From Phytopythium helicoides (taxonomy: Eukaryota > Oomycota > Peronosporomycetes > Pythiales > Pythiaceae): a DNA stretch of 64,000 nt. The notes under the pieces were generated by a model. It searched no databases. It worked only from the letters and a program-made list of their open reading frames with translations, and was not told the DNA's origin. The translations under genes were made by a program, and so were the position numbers. The stretch is taken from assembly GCA_024867545.1 (NCBI GenBank), contig JANFNE010000046.1, positions 62,001 through 126,000 on the forward strand, given 5' to 3'. Below, piece by piece: positions 61,690 through 64,000 of this stretch (the first letter of the stretch is position 1; every line of letters begins with the position of its first letter).

Positions 61690-62187
61690 ATGAGCCTCCA
61701 GCTGCTGACCAAGCGGGCGACGCGCGCGGCGCTGGCCCCGCAGGCGCGCGCCATCTCCGCGACGCCGCGCGCGGCCGACGAGTCCTACTCGCGCCACCAG
61801 AAGAGCCTCGGCCGCCCCGTGTCGCCGCACGTGACCATCTACAAGATGCCGCCCACCGCGCTGTCGTCCATCACGAACCGATTCTCGACCATGGGCATGT
61901 CGTTCGCCTTCGCCGCCGGCGGCGCGCTCGCCTTCGTCGGCGCAGACGTGCAGAGCCTCATCTTCGCCGCGCAGGAAGTCGTGCCGGGATTCGCGCCGCT
62001 CTCCAAGGTGCTCGTGGCCTTCCCCGTCACCTACCACATGCTCAGCGCCGCCCGCAGCTTCGCCTGGAAGCAGAACCCGCAGCTCATCAACAACGTCGAC
62101 GGACCCAAGATGAGCTACGCGCTCGTAGGATCCTCTGTCGTGCTCACGCTCGGCGCCGCCGCCTACACCATCAAGCGCGACGAGTAA
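61690..62187 (+). CDS. SDHC: Succinate dehydrogenase cytochrome b subunit (SDHC), copy 2
   Basis: A single exon of 165 codons starting MSLQLLTKRATRAAL, a mitochondrial presequence. The mature part begins SYSRHQKSLGRPVSPHVTIYKMPPTALSSITNRFSTMGMSF, which matches copy 1 across the quinone-site region, followed by FPVTYHMLSAARSFAWK with the haem-ligand His in the H-x-x-x-x-x-R context. The C-terminus (MSYALVGSSVVLTLGAAAYTIKRDE) differs completely from copy 1. The conserved SPH-[IV]-T-[IV]-Y core shows both are real SDHC proteins. Copy 1 has an intron and this one has none, so the duplication is not recent. Confidence 0.92.
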   Translation: MSLQLLTKRATRAALAPQARAISATPRAADESYSRHQKSLGRPVSPHVTIYKMPPTALSSITNRFSTMGMSFAFAAGGALAFVGADVQSLIFAAQEVVPGFAPLSKVLVAFPVTYHMLSAARSFAWKQNPQLINNVDGPKMSYALVGSSVVLTLGAAAYTIKRDE

Positions 62188-62305
62188 GCGAGCGAGATGG
62201 TCCTCGCACCACCCGCCGGCGCTCGCGCCGTGATAATAACGACAAAGTTGGCCATGCATTCATTCACCTCGTTGCTAGCTACCCATGTGCTGCTTACTAC
62301 TTACT

Positions 62306-63487
62306 TCACTCCACAAACCGAACGGTGCCCTTGGGCACGATGCACTCGGCCAGTCGCCGAGTGCTCGCGAACGGCACGTCCGCCGCGCGGCCGTCCGACG
62401 CCTCGACGTGGACGGTGCCCGCCTCACTGTCCCTCGAGACAACCGTCACAAGCCCATCCAAACTCAGCTCGTGGCTCGGGGGCACCCACAGCATGTGCCC
62501 CGCGTCCACGTGATCCCTGGGGCCGATCGCCGTCGGCATGGTCAGGATCGCGGCGTGCACGTTGCCCGCGTACTCCTTGAGCTTCCGGCGGTAGCGGAAC
62601 TTGGAGTAGTAGGCACTCAGCTGCAGCGGAAACTGGCTGACCGATAGCGCCGACACGGGTCCCAGGTCCCCCGTGGGCTCGAATGGCACCTCGTCGAGCA
62701 GCGACGGCTCATGGCTCATGGCGATCGAGGACGAAGGCGCTACCGCCTCTTCAAGCCGCCGACGGCGGTGGTCTGGCTGCGGCACCGAGTTGAAGTCAGC
62801 GGTTGATTGTCATGGACTACTCAGCGTTGAGCTCCAGCAACTGACCTCCTGCAGGTTGAAGAGGTCGTCCGCAGGCCCGTCAAGCTGGCTGAAGGACCGC
62901 TTGGCGCCAAGCTGCAGCACCAGAGCCACGGCAGTGAGCTCCTACACCTCTACGTATCATAAGGACCTCAACTCGCAGCTCTCCGCACCATTTGGGCGAA
63001 CACGGACGGCGCGGAGAGTCCCGGAGGCGCCTGCGACGGCCAGCACCAAGTCGTCAGCCCTCCCTCCTCCATCGGCAGATGCTCGCACACGCACCACGTG
63101 CGCGATCTGCTGTCCGAACACGGCGGCCCCGCTCTCAAACCCCGGATCCCTCTCGCCCTCGGGGGCTCCAGGCTGCTCCGCCACAACCGGCAGCAGCGCG
63201 TCCAGCTCTGAGTCGATCGCCGCGAAGCTCGGCTCCACCTGCAGCTCGTCCGCGTCTTCGTCCACCTCCATGCCCGTGTACTGCGCCAGGCGCTCGGCCC
63301 ACTGCTGCTCGCCACCGACCGCAAGACGTCAGTCGCCGCCCTCCACGCCCCGGTCAAGCGTTCGCACCCGCTCCAGCCGCGCCGCCGCCGCCTCGCGGCC
63401 CTCGCCGCGCTGCCGGTACTCGCGGCACACGCGGCGCATCACACGCAGGTAGAAGGCCTCGACGGCTGCGCGGTCCGCCGTCTGCAT
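62306..63487 (-). CDS. Unassigned spliced gene (tentative model)
   Basis: Coding-like exons in order on the minus strand begin with MQTADRAAVEAFYLRVMRRV (ATG 63487), followed by a splice to QWAERLAQYTGMEVDEDADEL (63271 region). A long exon reads IDSELDALLPVV...GQQIAHVVRVRA; then come ALVLQLGAKRSFSQLDG (62846-62935) and a last exon 62306-62776 ending PKGTVRFVE. The junction between the third and fourth pieces (about 62940-62960) could not be made consistent: the only visible intron there would be about 25 nt. The N-terminal helix weakly resembles the TFIIA large subunit, but the C-terminus does not. The family is unknown. Start, exon borders and whether it is one gene or two are open. Confidence 0.4.
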
Positions 63488-64000
63488 CTCGGTCGCGGGC
63501 TTGGCGTGTGCAGCAGGCGGGCACTTGTTAAATGGCGGGGCGATGCGTGGAGCGCCCGATCACAGATCGAGACGAGATCCGAGACGTTGGATTACGACTC
63601 GGCTGGCGTGCCGCCCCACGTAAATGCTTCGGCCCGCAAACGCCTCGAGCCATTCAGGGTGTGCTGGTGCCGAGAAGCTAAGGTCGGCGAGCATGACAAG
63701 CGGGACTTCAAACGGAGCGTGGCAGCCCGCGAAGTGATTCAGTCAGTTGGCGGAGTGGCACCGTCAACTGACTGGCTACGCACGAGCCCGGATCGTTCAT
63801 CATTTCATCACCGCGGGGGCAGCATCATCCAAGCCGCTTATGCTGGCAGGACACGTCCCAGCCAAAGTGAGCGCCAACGCGGGCTCATCACGCTGGAGTG
63901 CCGCAACTGCAGATGGGAGAGCTACGTAACTGGCAGCTCGACGCTCTGACAACTCTAGCCGATGCTCTGTACGATTAGCTCTGATGAGCGTCCGACTCAT
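63488..64000. other. Right edge of window, no gene seen
   Basis: Only a plus-strand frame of 147 codons spans most of this region, and it has no recognisable domain or start context. A minus-strand frame enters from beyond the window. Neither can be supported. Confidence 0.45.

Noticed and set aside
62306..63487. TFIIA large subunit
   Set aside because: The N-terminal helix aligns only with a four-residue gap and the conserved C-terminal beta-barrel of TFIIA is absent; left unassigned.
1..64000. tRNA, rRNA genes and CRISPR arrays
   Set aside because: No cloverleaf with a GGTTCGAA-type arm, no rRNA core sequence and no regularly spaced short repeats were noticed on reading; a covariance-model search would be needed to exclude tRNAs.

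Overview
The window looks like nuclear DNA of an oomycete (a Phytophthora/Pythium-type stramenopile). It is gene dense, GC rich in coding regions, and carries short spliceosomal introns of about 50-90 nt. It encodes flagellar proteins expected of a zoosporic organism (a TCTE1/DRC5 homologue and a calcyphosine-like EF-hand protein), a peroxisome biogenesis protein (PEX16) and several small secreted proteins. There is nothing prokaryotic, plastid or viral in it. The lineage call is inferred from gene content and architecture, not from a database match.

Region by region: (1) 1-10000 is a repeat-rich, rearranged block. Two nested inverted duplications (1-592 with 6086-6677, and 4269-6012 with 8223-9967) surround a calcineurin-like phosphatase gene and carry transposase relics; a separate degraded hAT-like transposase lies at 809-2087. 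(2) 10133-15709 holds a PX-domain protein, a small orphan gene, a Thr-Pro-rich secreted protein and a small secreted sushi/CCP-domain protein. (3) 16076-20317 is a head-to-head pair of MBOAT acyltransferases. (4) 20602-25941 has one intact and two broken members of an oomycete-type leucine-rich-repeat-like family, with a five-exon Maf-type pyrophosphatase between them. (5) 26920-33641 holds a full-length ABCC transporter followed by an EF-hand protein. (6) 33732-44180 holds two small orphan genes, a TMEM186-like mitochondrial membrane protein head to head with a ubiquitin-specific protease, PEX16, tRNA-splicing endonuclease subunit TSEN34 and DRC5. (7) 44445-53278 holds a secreted Cys/Trp/Gly repeat protein, an FKBP12-size prolyl isomerase whose last intron looks U12-type AT-AC, a CCCH plus Smr protein, proteasome subunit beta-5, a small membrane protein and an ankyrin protein. 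(8) 53375-64000 holds two related C2H2 zinc-finger genes, two different succinate dehydrogenase cytochrome b subunits (SDHC), a PH-kinase-RyR-RyR protein, a small complex-I-like subunit and one unassigned spliced gene.

The main shared theme is mitochondrial and housekeeping function: two SDHC paralogues, a complex-I-like subunit and the TMEM186-like protein. Several gene pairs are head to head with 100-430 bp between starts, which suggests shared promoters. Exon coordinates were obtained by hand from splice signals and frame continuity, so boundaries given as joins are predictions. The best candidates for something unusual are the AT-AC intron in the FKBP gene, the PH-kinase-RyR-RyR architecture, the SDHC pair, the secreted sushi-domain protein and the near-identical nested inverted duplications.
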